Source: Bacteroidota bacterium (GTDB lineage: Bacteria > Bacteroidota > Bacteroidia > Bacteroidales > GCA-2748055). From it: a stretch of DNA of 41,189 bases. A program made the position numbers and the translations under genes. The notes under the pieces were generated by a model. The model was not told the DNA's origin. It was given only the letters and a program-made list of their open reading frames with translations, and did not search any database. The stretch is taken from positions 1 to 41,189 of the forward strand of contig JAAEOI010000445.1 in the NCBI GenBank assembly GCA_024244665.1, read 5' to 3'. This document shows, in pieces, positions 33,949 to 41,189 of the stretch (within the stretch, counting starts at the first letter, position 1; each line of letters begins with the position of its first letter).

Positions 33949-34902
33949 CTATTGTGATCGTATCAGGTTGGTTAATTGTACCCGGTTCTTCACCCCTGTT
34001 TTATTGAAGATCCGGTGAGTATGATCCTTGACTGTCTGCAGGGAGATAAAGAGTGCATCAGAGATCTCCTGGTTGGAGAGCCCTTTACAAATCAGCTGCA
34101 CCACCTCCTTCTCTCTTTTTGAGATCTCAAATTTCCCGGAGAAAGATTCCAGGGAAACTTCAAAATCTGCCTGAAGAGTGCTTGTGTTACTGTGGTATTT
34201 TTCCAGGTAAAGGTTCATGAAAAAAATGGGAATCAGGTGCCATGAGAGGAAGAAAATAATAAACAGGAATGTAAATATTTCATGCAGGCCCGAGAGCAGG
34301 AATGTTGTACAGGTGAGGACCATGTACAGCAGATATATCCATCCCGACAACTGTGCAAATCTGCGTTCGTGGTGTACCATTTTCCTCGAAAAAACCATCG
34401 ACATTGCGAATAGCGCCAGGTAGGTTACAATCAGCAATCCGGAGAATACCCACCGTTGCACAGTAATAAATTGCATATAATTGCCCTGCTCAAATCGTGT
34501 GATCCAGACTGCCCGGAATCCGTAAAGGAAAATTCCGGCAAAGAAGAGGACGAAATAGCCGATGGTAAACAGCTTCCATATCTTCCTGGAGAGCATCTCA
34601 GTATAGCTCCTGATGAGTGCATAGAGGGAAAGAGACAAAAGGGGTATCCCGGGGAGTGTGGCAAAAAGCCTGCTCGAACGGATGGCATCCTGATCAGCTT
34701 CCATACTGACAAGCATGTGTTCAAGGATCCCTGATCCGATCAGGCTGTAGGAGCCGAAAATATAGAGGAAGACAAGGTAATAGAAGTAACTGCTTACAAA
34801 TGGCAACGGGTATTTGCGCATCAGCTGGTAGGCAAGGAAAATGCCAATACCACCAGCCACCAGCGGCACAAAAATGAGTATGAGTCTGAGAGATTCGTCC
34901 AT
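33949..34902 (-). CDS. Membrane-bound LuxR-type transcription regulator
   Basis: A 317-residue protein from ATG 34902 (a TTG at 34923 is the alternative). The first about 235 residues hold seven hydrophobic helices, like a 7TM sensor. The C-terminal about 65 residues are a LuxR/GerE DNA-binding domain (ISKREKEVVQLICKGLSNQEISDALFIS, with LQTVKDHTHRIFNKTGVKNR as recognition helix). Such one-component membrane regulators are found in Bacteroidota. It is first in a three-gene minus-strand run, and lies back to back with the membrane protein gene at 35058. Signal and targets unknown. Confidence 0.9.
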   Translation of the reverse strand: MDESLRLILIFVPLVAGGIGIFLAYQLMRKYPLPFVSSYFYYLVFLYIFGSYSLIGSGILEHMLVSMEADQDAIRSSRLFATLPGIPLLSLSLYALIRSYTEMLSRKIWKLFTIGYFVLFFAGIFLYGFRAVWITRFEQGNYMQFITVQRWVFSGLLIVTYLALFAMSMVFSRKMVHHERRFAQLSGWIYLLYMVLTCTTFLLSGLHEIFTFLFIIFFLSWHLIPIFFMNLYLEKYHSNTSTLQADFEVSLESFSGKFEISKREKEVVQLICKGLSNQEISDALFISLQTVKDHTHRIFNKTGVKNRVQLTNLIRSQ

Positions 34903-35024
34903 ACCTTTCGGTTGTTCTGTCAATATACGAAATCCAACTTTGGTAGAGGGTCAGGTCCGATCCAACTTAGGTAGGAAAAATAAAACCACTACTAAAGTCT
35001 GTAGGAAGGAGAAGCCCCCGAAAC

Positions 35025-35032
35025 TACCTTTG
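35025..35032 (+). promoter_or_regulatory. Possible -7 promoter box
   Basis: TACCTTTG matches the Bacteroidota -7 consensus TAnnTTTG, 25 nt before the ATG at 35058. No good -33 TTTG stands at the expected distance. Confidence 0.4.
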
Positions 35033-35057
35033 ATCATATCAATTAAATCCAACAGAT

Positions 35058-35744
35058 ATGGTTACAATATATAATGATCCGGCAAAAGATTTTGTACCTG
35101 AAGCGTCCAATAGTTATAGTGCGGGATGGAGAACGATGGGTATATATTTTGTGGAGCTACTGGTGATTGGAATTGTCTATTCAATCCTTTCCGGCCCGGT
35201 AAGCATATTCCAGATCAATGGTCACGGTTTTGAATGGTATATGGTTCCGCTGATCCTGTTTGCAATGCTTTATGGACTCTTTGTTGCCGGCCCCATCGGC
35301 TATGGTGCAAACTGGGTCTTCCTGAAAGCTGTCAGGAGTGAACGAGTAGAGATCAGAGATATGTTTGCTGTCTTTCAGAAGAACTACTGGAATGCTGTAA
35401 TAGCCAATGTTGTGGTGGCTGTAATCGTGATGCTTGGAATGGCTATGATAATTGTTCCTGGCATCATCTTCGCCTGCCGCCTGGCTTTTGTTCCATACCT
35501 GGTTGTTGACAAAGAGATGGATGTGATGGAAGCCCTCAGGGTGAGCTGGAACATGACCCGGGGATATGGAAGTCAGATCTTCCTGATGGGAGTCATGGCT
35601 TTCTTTATTGCCATCGGAGGGTTACTTCTTTTTATCGTAGGGATTTTTATCTCAATCATGTGGATTAAAACATCCTTTGCAGCCATGTATTATGCAGTGG
35701 AACAAAAAGACGGAATACCCGAATACACATATCCGGGGGAATAG
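35058..35744 (+). CDS. Multi-pass membrane protein (DUF975/YciC-like)
   Basis: A 228-residue membrane protein with five or six helices (near 24-45, 60-85, 115-140 and two between 170 and 215). The segment FVPYLVVDKEMDVMEALRVS, followed by W-N-M-T-R-G, is typical of the DUF975/YciC and related glycerophosphodiesterase-membrane families: an amphipathic helix (VMEALRVSW) between two transmembrane pairs. Those families are of unknown or envelope-related role. It is a single gene read away from the LuxR-type regulator across a 155-nt gap. Confidence 0.78.
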   Translation: MVTIYNDPAKDFVPEASNSYSAGWRTMGIYFVELLVIGIVYSILSGPVSIFQINGHGFEWYMVPLILFAMLYGLFVAGPIGYGANWVFLKAVRSERVEIRDMFAVFQKNYWNAVIANVVVAVIVMLGMAMIIVPGIIFACRLAFVPYLVVDKEMDVMEALRVSWNMTRGYGSQIFLMGVMAFFIAIGGLLLFIVGIFISIMWIKTSFAAMYYAVEQKDGIPEYTYPGE

Positions 35745-35760
35745 AGTACGGTTTGAATGC

Positions 35761-36216
35761 TCACCCCTGTTTCAATTCGGCAATGGCTTTGATGGCGGCT
35801 CTGATCCTTTTTTCGTCCGAAGAGGGAAAATGCAGCATGTTAATTTTGTAAACCCGATCACCGGAATGAATATGAATAGACTTACCCTCGTCTGAGAACC
35901 GGCTAATTGAATCCCATCCGATTTTTTGCTCTTTGTACCACCCTCCCAATTTGAATTCTATTGATTCTGTTGAGATATGGATGTACTTTTTAGGGTACAT
36001 GATTTTGTGCTCCTGCGACTGAAGCAGAAAACCAACTCCGACCCCGGCATTCGCAATAGCCGCAACAAGCAAAATTATCTTTAAATTCTGGGAGATTACC
36101 ATGACCATGGTAGCCAGGCTTAAACCTATCAGCACAACTCCGGCTATGAGCAGCAACCGTTTTAATTGTGGAGAGTTCCCCCCCTTTTTCGAATAGTCCA
36201 GTTTTAAATCATTCAT
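35761..36216 (-). CDS. Membrane-anchored PH-like hypothetical protein
   Basis: A 151-residue protein with two hydrophobic helices near residues 19-40 and 46-66, followed by a soluble beta-rich part (about 75-150) that resembles bacterial PH-like domains: ISTESIEFKLG, KIGWDSISRFSDEGKSIHIH, and a C-terminal helix EKRIRAAIKAI. It starts 5 nt after the stop of the small secreted peptide gene. Function unknown. Confidence 0.7.
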   Translation of the reverse strand: MNDLKLDYSKKGGNSPQLKRLLLIAGVVLIGLSLATMVMVISQNLKIILLVAAIANAGVGVGFLLQSQEHKIMYPKKYIHISTESIEFKLGGWYKEQKIGWDSISRFSDEGKSIHIHSGDRVYKINMLHFPSSDEKRIRAAIKAIAELKQG

Positions 36217-36221
36217 ATATC

Positions 36222-36395
36222 CTAAAAGTAGTAATTCAGGGATATTTTTGAAAACGTCGGATTCAGATTATATCCGAAGTAAGTACTGTTTAATCCAATG
36301 CCCGGGGAAACACCAAAAGCGAATTGGCCGTAGTTTTCATTGGTTAATACCATGATTGCACAAAGTACTACCAGTAATTTAAGTAAAGATTTCAT
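36222..36395 (-). CDS. 57-residue secreted peptide, possible truncated barrel
   Basis: Short gene from ATG 36395 to TAG 36222. The first about 23 residues (MKSLLKLLVVLCAIMVLTNE, then NYG before Gln) are a good signal peptide, leaving a mature part of about 34 residues: FAFGVSPGIGLNSTYFGYN, then NPTFSKISLNYYF. The opening looks like the first strand of an outer-membrane barrel and the last residue is Phe, as in barrels, but the protein is far too short to form one. Either a real small secreted peptide or a gene that lost its middle. It is 5 nt upstream of the PH-like gene, so probably cotranscribed. Confidence 0.55.
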   Translation of the reverse strand: MKSLLKLLVVLCAIMVLTNENYGQFAFGVSPGIGLNSTYFGYNLNPTFSKISLNYYF

Positions 36396-36458
36396 TGTGT
36401 TGTTGGGGTTGATGGCACAATAAATATATGAAAAGAACCTGGATAATTACCAGTGGAT

Positions 36459-38201
36459 TTATTGTGGTAGACGGAATGCTGCCATCTCACTTGAGTTGCG
36501 GACAAGAATAATGTTTCCGGCCAGTGCCGGATGGTTCCATGTCTTGCCATGGAGGGCCTTGATTCGTGACAGCTCTGTAAACTGTTCAGGAGTTGCTTCC
36601 ACCAATGCCAGCTCACCCTTTTCAGAGAGAACCAGGATTAAGTCCTGGTCAGCCAGGAGAAGAAGCCATCCGCGGTAGCGGTCACCTTTCCATATTCGTT
36701 TTCCGTCATTGAGGTCGACACATACCAGATACGGGCCATCAAAGCCGTATGCATGACCATCATGGACAAGCATGTCATTGAAATTGAACTTGACTTCAGA
36801 TGAGGTCCATTGCTCTTCAACCGACCATTGATCCGCGTCCAGGGAAACCCTTAAACGTCGCAATTCATTTATCTCACGGGTGAGCAAAAGATCACTGTTA
36901 TTGATGAGGGCGGGTTGCAGGATGCGGTCTGAAATTTCCCAGGGGTAATCCCATAATTGCTTGCCGCTTTCTGGTTCCAGGCTGATTGCACCGGATTTGC
37001 TCATTAGCAGAACCTGTGGAACTCCTTCGATGGTTAAAAGTTGAGGGGAACTGTAGCTGTTTCCACCATCAGGACCGGACCATCTTTGCTTGCCATTTGT
37101 GATATCGTAGGCAAGGAGTTTACCTGAAAGGGAAACGATCAACAGATCATCGACCACCAGGGGTGAACCGGCAAAAGCCCAGTAGAGGTCTTCTGCAAAG
37201 GTATCTTTGGCATCCTGATTGGACCATATTACTGAGCCATCCCCTGCATCGAGCGCATTGATTATTCCCGTTGCTCCCAGAGTGTAAACTCTTCCACCTG
37301 AAATAGCCGGAGTTGCTCTTGGTCCGGCACCGGCATGAGAATCATAGAACCTGGCCTCATCCCTGTGTTTCCATACCGGTTCCCCGGTGTTAAGGTTGTA
37401 ACAGCTTACCACCTCATATTCGCCGCGCTGCTCCTGGGTATAGAGCAGATTGCCAAGAACAGCAAAGGATGAACACCCGGGCCCGACAGCCCTTCGCCAC
37501 ATTTCCACCGGTGGAGACTTGGACCAATCCGTATTGATCTGAATCCCACTCACAATACCATCCCGGTTGGTCCCTCGGAAACCCGGCCATTCAGCTATTG
37601 CTCCCGCTTCAATTTTTCCTGTGGATTGAATGGATTCTTCCTCACCGGATTGTGCCAGCAGACGCTCTTCCTGGGTCTCAGCCCACCGCCAGGAAAAGGA
37701 AGGGCGGCCAGCTCCGTCCAATCCATCGGACCGGAGGAATATCCAGATGCCGGATGCCAGCATAATACTAATCAGCATTGTCACCCTTCTGGGAAGGAGA
37801 GCCATGTGACGGGTGGCCACTGCCCATATGATGAATCCAAGGCACATGACCGGAGGGGAATAGAGGATGAACTGCAATCCCATGTTTCCGGTGGAAATGG
37901 ATTCATCGAGAAGAAAAAATGTAGCTGCCAGGGCAGCCAGGATCAGGACAAAGGCGCCCCAGCGTTCAACGACTGGCCTGCGGCTGAAGAAGAGCCACCA
38001 CACAAAAAAGACGATATTTCCAAGGAAACCAACAAATACCCCGACCATCATCACTTCGGGAAGAAAGAGAGGGATTATAAACCATACCAGCCACTGAATG
38101 GCCACAATCAAAACACCGGGCCAGAGCGGACGTGGTTCACGCTGACCGGATCTGTCTTGATTTTTCTGCTCTGATTTTTTTTGCAAAAACATATATATCA
38201 T
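36459..38201 (-). CDS. Membrane-anchored PQQ-type beta-propeller protein
   Basis: A 580-residue protein. The N-terminal about 160 residues hold five hydrophobic helices (near 27-48, 50-72, 82-98, 108-126 and 138-156). After a linker, a beta-propeller of the PQQ_2/BamB style starts at WPGFRGTNRDG (about 206) with repeated blades such as VYTLGATGIINALDAGDGSVIW and LLAYDITNGKQRW. A helical membrane anchor in front of such a propeller is uncommon; most homologues are secreted. No quinone-dehydrogenase Cys pair is evident, so an enzyme role is not supported. Single gene. Confidence 0.82.
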   Translation of the reverse strand: MIYMFLQKKSEQKNQDRSGQREPRPLWPGVLIVAIQWLVWFIIPLFLPEVMMVGVFVGFLGNIVFFVWWLFFSRRPVVERWGAFVLILAALAATFFLLDESISTGNMGLQFILYSPPVMCLGFIIWAVATRHMALLPRRVTMLISIMLASGIWIFLRSDGLDGAGRPSFSWRWAETQEERLLAQSGEEESIQSTGKIEAGAIAEWPGFRGTNRDGIVSGIQINTDWSKSPPVEMWRRAVGPGCSSFAVLGNLLYTQEQRGEYEVVSCYNLNTGEPVWKHRDEARFYDSHAGAGPRATPAISGGRVYTLGATGIINALDAGDGSVIWSNQDAKDTFAEDLYWAFAGSPLVVDDLLIVSLSGKLLAYDITNGKQRWSGPDGGNSYSSPQLLTIEGVPQVLLMSKSGAISLEPESGKQLWDYPWEISDRILQPALINNSDLLLTREINELRRLRVSLDADQWSVEEQWTSSEVKFNFNDMLVHDGHAYGFDGPYLVCVDLNDGKRIWKGDRYRGWLLLLADQDLILVLSEKGELALVEATPEQFTELSRIKALHGKTWNHPALAGNIILVRNSSEMAAFRLPQ

Positions 38202-38607
38202 TTTTAGCGCAATGTCTCTATTACAGCAAATTTAAATCTAATATACAGAAAGGCATTAAATACATGTGAGAAGTTACATTGGAATATGCATGCAGCAAAT
38301 TTTATCTATATGGAAATCTAAGAGATAAGTTAATCCAGGTACTTTTGCCTGTTCTGCAATTACTGCTGAGGTAAATTAATAGGATTTGAAGTGTAAGTTG
38401 GGATGAAAACAGTAGTATTCAAATTGCATCCTGCTTCCGTCAATTGCGAAAAATAGATGACGAGTTGATTGCTTTTGGTGATGAAATTGGTAAATCTCCT
38501 GTAAAAGAGAAAAATGCAGGCATCAACACGAATTCAGTATTGGTCAAATAATAGATTCTACTCATACCTTAATTCCATACATTTATTAAAAGCCAAACCC
38601 TACAATA
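38202..38607. other. AT-rich intergenic stretch with a short gene relic
   Basis: No start-to-stop gene. From about 38386 to 38548 the plus strand has an open frame without a usable start, reading VSWDENSSIQIASCFRQLRK and on to VKEKNAGINTNSVLVK. It looks like the end of a lost coding sequence. The leader of the collagen-like gene follows. Confidence 0.4.
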
Positions 38608-39081
38608 ATGAAACGTACATTCCTTCTTTTCTCCTTTCTGGCTATTATAGCTGGGACAATTGGACAAGTTCCACAAGCATTCAATTACCAGGCTATACTA
38701 CGAAATTCAGATGGTACTCCAAAAGCGATAGAAACGGTATCGCTGCAGATCAGTATAGTCAATGATCAAGGATCATCAAGCTATCTGGAGATCCATAACA
38801 TCCAGACCAATGAATTTGGTATGGTCAATGTTGTAATTGGTCAAGGCACTACCACCGATGATCTTTCTACTGTTGATTGGGCAAATGGTCCATATTTCCT
38901 GGATATCACTGTCAATGGTGAAGCAATGGGATCAAGTCCGTTGTTGAGTGTTCCTTACGCTTTATATGCCGCTTCAGGGAATGAGGGCCCGCGGGGTTCA
39001 CAGGGTCTACAGGGAATACCAGGTGAAATTGGCCTCAGGGTTTCAAAGGTGAATCTGGTGATCCCGGATCCCAGGGATTGA
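38608..39081 (+). CDS. Collagen-like surface protein, N-terminal half before a frameshift
   Basis: This frame has a signal peptide (MKRTFLLFSFLAIIAGTIGQ), then the N-terminal domain usual in Bacteroidota tail-fibre-like proteins (VPQAFNYQAILRNSDGTP ... SPLLSVPYALYAASG). It enters Gly-X-Y repeats (GPRGSQGLQGIPGEIG) and then loses the pattern at about 39034 and stops at 39081. The repeat pattern continues in another frame, so 38608-40364 was one gene of about 585 codons. A single missing base in GGC CT_ CAG (39031-39038) explains the break: restoring one gives G-L-Q-G-F-K-G-E-S-G-D-P-G in register. Confidence 0.8.
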   Translation: MKRTFLLFSFLAIIAGTIGQVPQAFNYQAILRNSDGTPKAIETVSLQISIVNDQGSSSYLEIHNIQTNEFGMVNVVIGQGTTTDDLSTVDWANGPYFLDITVNGEAMGSSPLLSVPYALYAASGNEGPRGSQGLQGIPGEIGLRVSKVNLVIPDPRD

Positions 39082-40364
39082 AAGGAGAATCAGGTGATAT
39101 TGGTCCAGCAGGTGAAGCGGGTCCGCAAGGTGAACAAGGACTCTCTGGCCCCAAAGGTGAGCTGGGCCCACAAGGAGAACCAGGGCTGGAAGGTGAAGTC
39201 GGCCCTGTTGGCCTGCAAGGAGAACAAGGATTACAGGGTGATCAAGGGCCTCAGGGAGATCCAGGGTTTACTCGATGGTCTGAGGTTACAGAGGGCATTG
39301 CTTATAATGAAGGACGGATTGGTATTGGAACTACAGCACCCGAGACATATATTCATGCTCATGGGATATCAATAGGAAATTATGGTCAGATGACATTGAC
39401 ATCCCCAGTTGGACAAGATGTGCGGTTATCCTTATTTGAGGGGGATGAATATAGAGGCTACCTATGGTGGGATGCCAGCGAGGGTGACTTACTTTTACAG
39501 AACAGAGCAAACACAGATTTAGTATTAAACTATGGAGGAGGCAATGTTGGGGTTGGCACTAACGAGCCTATTGAGAAATTGGATGTAGATGGAAATATTA
39601 ATGTAAATGGATCTGTCTTTCTCGAAAACGGAGAAGAGGTTGCTTCCAAAGCACAGATCGAAGTGCTTAGTCAACAATTAAATGAGCTGAAGAGCTTTAT
39701 ATTTGGTTCAATTAATACTTATTCAATTACTGATTCATCTGGCATTTTAAAAGACTCAAGAGATAACCAAGTTTATCGATATATAGAAATAGGTGATCAG
39801 GTTTGGATGCAGGAAAATTTGAAATATTTGCCTTCGGTTGACTCTGGATTATTTTCATCTGCAACTGATGCTTGTTACTATGTATATGACTATGAAGGTA
39901 GCAGTGTGGCGGAAGCTAAAACCACAAACACTTTTCAGACATATGGGGTTCTTTATAATTGGCCTGCAGCAATGGCTGGAGAGTCCCCTTCCTCTTCTAA
40001 TCCAAGTATGGTTCAAGGTGTTTGTCCAAGTGGATGGCACCTCCCCTCTGAGACTGAATGGAGTGAATTGAACACTTTCATAGGAGGGAACTCAAATGGG
40101 GGTAAATTGAAAGAAGAAGGAACCCTTCATTGGGCAAGTCCTAACACTGGAGCAAATAATGAAACCGGATTTACATCCCTCCCGGGAGGACAGGGAGGAG
40201 GTGGATTTTCGGGGCTCTCGCGTTTTGGGATGATTTGGTCATCGTCTGAAGGAAATTCGAATGCCACTGCAATGTATATCCAACTTGAAAATGAAAACGG
40301 ATGGATGGGTATAGATGATTGTCCTCGTCAAATCGGAAATATGGTGCGCTGTGTTCAAGATTAA
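39078..40364 (+). CDS. Collagen-like/FISUMP surface protein, C-terminal half after the frameshift
   Basis: The frame opens before 39036; the TTG at 39078 is only the first possible start codon and is not a convincing one. It carries the rest of the Gly-X-Y stretch (to about 39270, GDPGFTRW), a short linker of the type seen in phage-tail-like and endosialidase-like proteins (GRIGIGTTAPETYIHAHG), and a C-terminal FISUMP domain (WMQENLKYLP, YNWPAAM, GWHLPSETEWSELNTFIGG, FTSLPGG, WSSSE, VRCVQD). FISUMP domains occur on secreted Bacteroidota and Fibrobacter proteins; the role is unknown. Without the N-terminal half it has no signal peptide. Confidence 0.8.
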   Translation: MKGESGDIGPAGEAGPQGEQGLSGPKGELGPQGEPGLEGEVGPVGLQGEQGLQGDQGPQGDPGFTRWSEVTEGIAYNEGRIGIGTTAPETYIHAHGISIGNYGQMTLTSPVGQDVRLSLFEGDEYRGYLWWDASEGDLLLQNRANTDLVLNYGGGNVGVGTNEPIEKLDVDGNINVNGSVFLENGEEVASKAQIEVLSQQLNELKSFIFGSINTYSITDSSGILKDSRDNQVYRYIEIGDQVWMQENLKYLPSVDSGLFSSATDACYYVYDYEGSSVAEAKTTNTFQTYGVLYNWPAAMAGESPSSSNPSMVQGVCPSGWHLPSETEWSELNTFIGGNSNGGKLKEEGTLHWASPNTGANNETGFTSLPGGQGGGGFSGLSRFGMIWSSSEGNSNATAMYIQLENENGWMGIDDCPRQIGNMVRCVQD

Positions 40365-40561
40365 GTGTGCACAGAAGCTGATTCAGGGCACAGAAGCACA
40401 CTGTGCTATATAACTGAATGAGCGTATAATAAAGATGGTTTGCTGTATAACCCACGGTTTATCTGAGGGGAACGAGCCCTGAGTGCAATATCCAGGCAAG
40501 GAGGACTTATAGTTTCGATTGAAACTGAATCACCACTGCAATAAATGGGCAAACAAAACAC
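40365..40561. other. Intergenic stretch with small dyads
   Basis: AGCACA-C-TGTGCT (40395-40407) is a perfect palindrome, and CACAGAAGC occurs twice (40370 and 40389). There is no T-run, so a terminator is doubtful. No gene seen. Confidence 0.4.
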
Positions 40562-41189
40562 TTGAAGTTATGGAAACACGAAGGATTTTGCCCTTACACC
40601 ACAGCGGAGAGGAAAAGATGTATCGCTGAGTATTTCAGTGTATACATATTTCTGCTAATTCTCCTGTTCCCAACAAATCTATTTTGCCAGCAAGATCATG
40701 AAATGCTGCTCGATTCAACATTATGGTTTAAATGGAGTACTGATGACAGTACATGGAGTCCCAGGCCCAGACTGTTGATCAACAGGTACGACCCTTTGGG
40801 CAACTTAATATCGGAGATCCATTCTGGATCCTCGAATCCTGAAAACGATGAATGGGCAAACTATGATAGTTGTGGGTACGTATATGACAACTTTGGACGT
40901 ATAATAAAAAGAGTACAGTATAAATGGGATTCAAAAACCAATGAATGGTTGGAGTATGAGGGTAGATTTAATACATATGATACCAGCGGAAATATAACCG
41001 AAACCGAATACAGTTGGTGGGATTGGAACTGTGTAGTCGATGATAGGGGTAGAGATATAAAAACGTATACATATGATTCCAATGGAAATATTACTGAACA
41101 CATTTCATATGATTGGAATCGAGTAAACCTTGAGTGGGAAGCACGGCGCAGAACGTGGAAAACATATGATTCATCTGGAAATTTGACAG
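40562..41189 (+). CDS. Secreted tyrosine-rich YD-like repeat protein, 3' end outside the window, possible start frameshift
   Basis: The frame is open to base 41189. It contains a perfect signal-peptide core (EYFSVYIFLLILLFPTNLFC, then QQ) followed by repeats of about 30-35 residues with the plan Y-x-Y/T-Y-D-x-x-G-N-I-T-E ... Y-x-W-x-x-x-x-x-E-W-E (NTYDTSGNITETEYSWWDW; YTYDSNGNITEHISYDW; KTYDSSGNLT). Such repeats recall RHS/YD proteins of the surface. In this frame the only start before the signal peptide is TTG 40562, giving an odd long N-terminus. An ATG at 40618 with an AGAGGA ribosome site opens M-Y-R and then hits TGA; dropping one T at 40627 would join it to the signal peptide. Confidence 0.68.
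   Translation, partial: MKLWKHEGFCPYTTAERKRCIAEYFSVYIFLLILLFPTNLFCQQDHEMLLDSTLWFKWSTDDSTWSPRPRLLINRYDPLGNLISEIHSGSSNPENDEWANYDSCGYVYDNFGRIIKRVQYKWDSKTNEWLEYEGRFNTYDTSGNITETEYSWWDWNCVVDDRGRDIKTYTYDSNGNITEHISYDWNRVNLEWEARRRTWKTYDSSGNLT

Noticed and set aside
39078..39270. Repeated GGT/CAAGG-like units as a CRISPR or DNA repeat array
   Set aside because: They are imperfect and explained by coding of Gly-X-Y triplets; there are no constant repeats with spacers.
1..41189. tRNA, rRNA, riboswitch or intact insertion sequence
   Set aside because: I looked for cloverleaf-like or terminal inverted-repeat structures and transposase motifs and saw none that hold up; weak RNA elements could be missed by eye.

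Overview
The window is a chromosomal segment from a member of the Bacteroidota, most likely an anaerobic or facultative fermenter of the Bacteroidales/Marinilabiliales type. The evidence is a type IX secretion (T9SS) sorting tail on one secreted protein and the relic of another, a FISUMP-type surface protein, several signal peptides ending in Gln just after the cleavage site, matches to the Bacteroidota -7 promoter box (TAnnTTTG), and a trimeric NAD-linked [FeFe]-hydrogenase. I see no rRNA, tRNA, CRISPR array, prophage or intact insertion sequence. The assignment to a lineage is inference.

Layout. (1) 1-6144, minus strand: an operon of a TetR regulator with an EF-hand-like loop, a LolA-like periplasmic carrier, two FtsX/LolC-E-type permeases, a LolD-type ATPase and an outer-membrane beta-barrel that runs off the window. 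It reads as a complete envelope-spanning lipid or lipoprotein trafficking system, with a palindromic operator just upstream of the regulator. (2) 6280-8489, plus strand: ECF sigma factor, a membrane protein that looks like its anti-sigma factor, and a small predicted barrel, ended by a strong terminator. (3) About 8490-9700: gene debris, with a T9SS tail relic, an orphan AT-rich ORF, and a DNA-binding gene broken by a 41-bp duplication. (4) 9704-16608, plus strand: rsgA, a hybrid histidine kinase, an AIM24-family protein, mnmH and a U32 peptidase-family tRNA hydroxylase (trhP type). The last two overlap and both are expected to modify tRNA wobble uridine 34. (5) 16592-22762, minus strand: pepE, an AsmA-like protein and a histidine kinase in one run, then a beta-barrel protein with low-complexity repeats and an SRPBCC protein. 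(6) 22892-25468, plus strand: a secreted DUF3160 protein with a T9SS tail. (7) 25474-29079, minus strand: a DUF2721 membrane protein, then blaI, an M56/BlaR1-TonB fusion and a TPR protein, with paired BlaI-like operators. (8) 29399-32875, plus strand: hydC-hydB-hydA hydrogenase. HydB is reduced to its core, which suggests an NADH-dependent, non-bifurcating enzyme. (9) 33042-38201: a membrane-bound LuxR-type regulator with a ProXp-like tRNA deacylase and a small membrane protein; further membrane proteins; a 57-residue secreted peptide; and a membrane-anchored PQQ-type beta-propeller. (10) 38608-41189: two secreted surface proteins. A collagen-like/FISUMP protein is split by a one-base frameshift, and a repeat protein that leaves the window appears to have a one-base slip inside its signal peptide.

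The best candidates for something little described are the TetR-controlled Lol-like operon ending in a beta-barrel, the trimmed hydrogenase, and the mnmH-trhP wobble-uridine pair. Functions come from motif recognition by eye; no database search was run.
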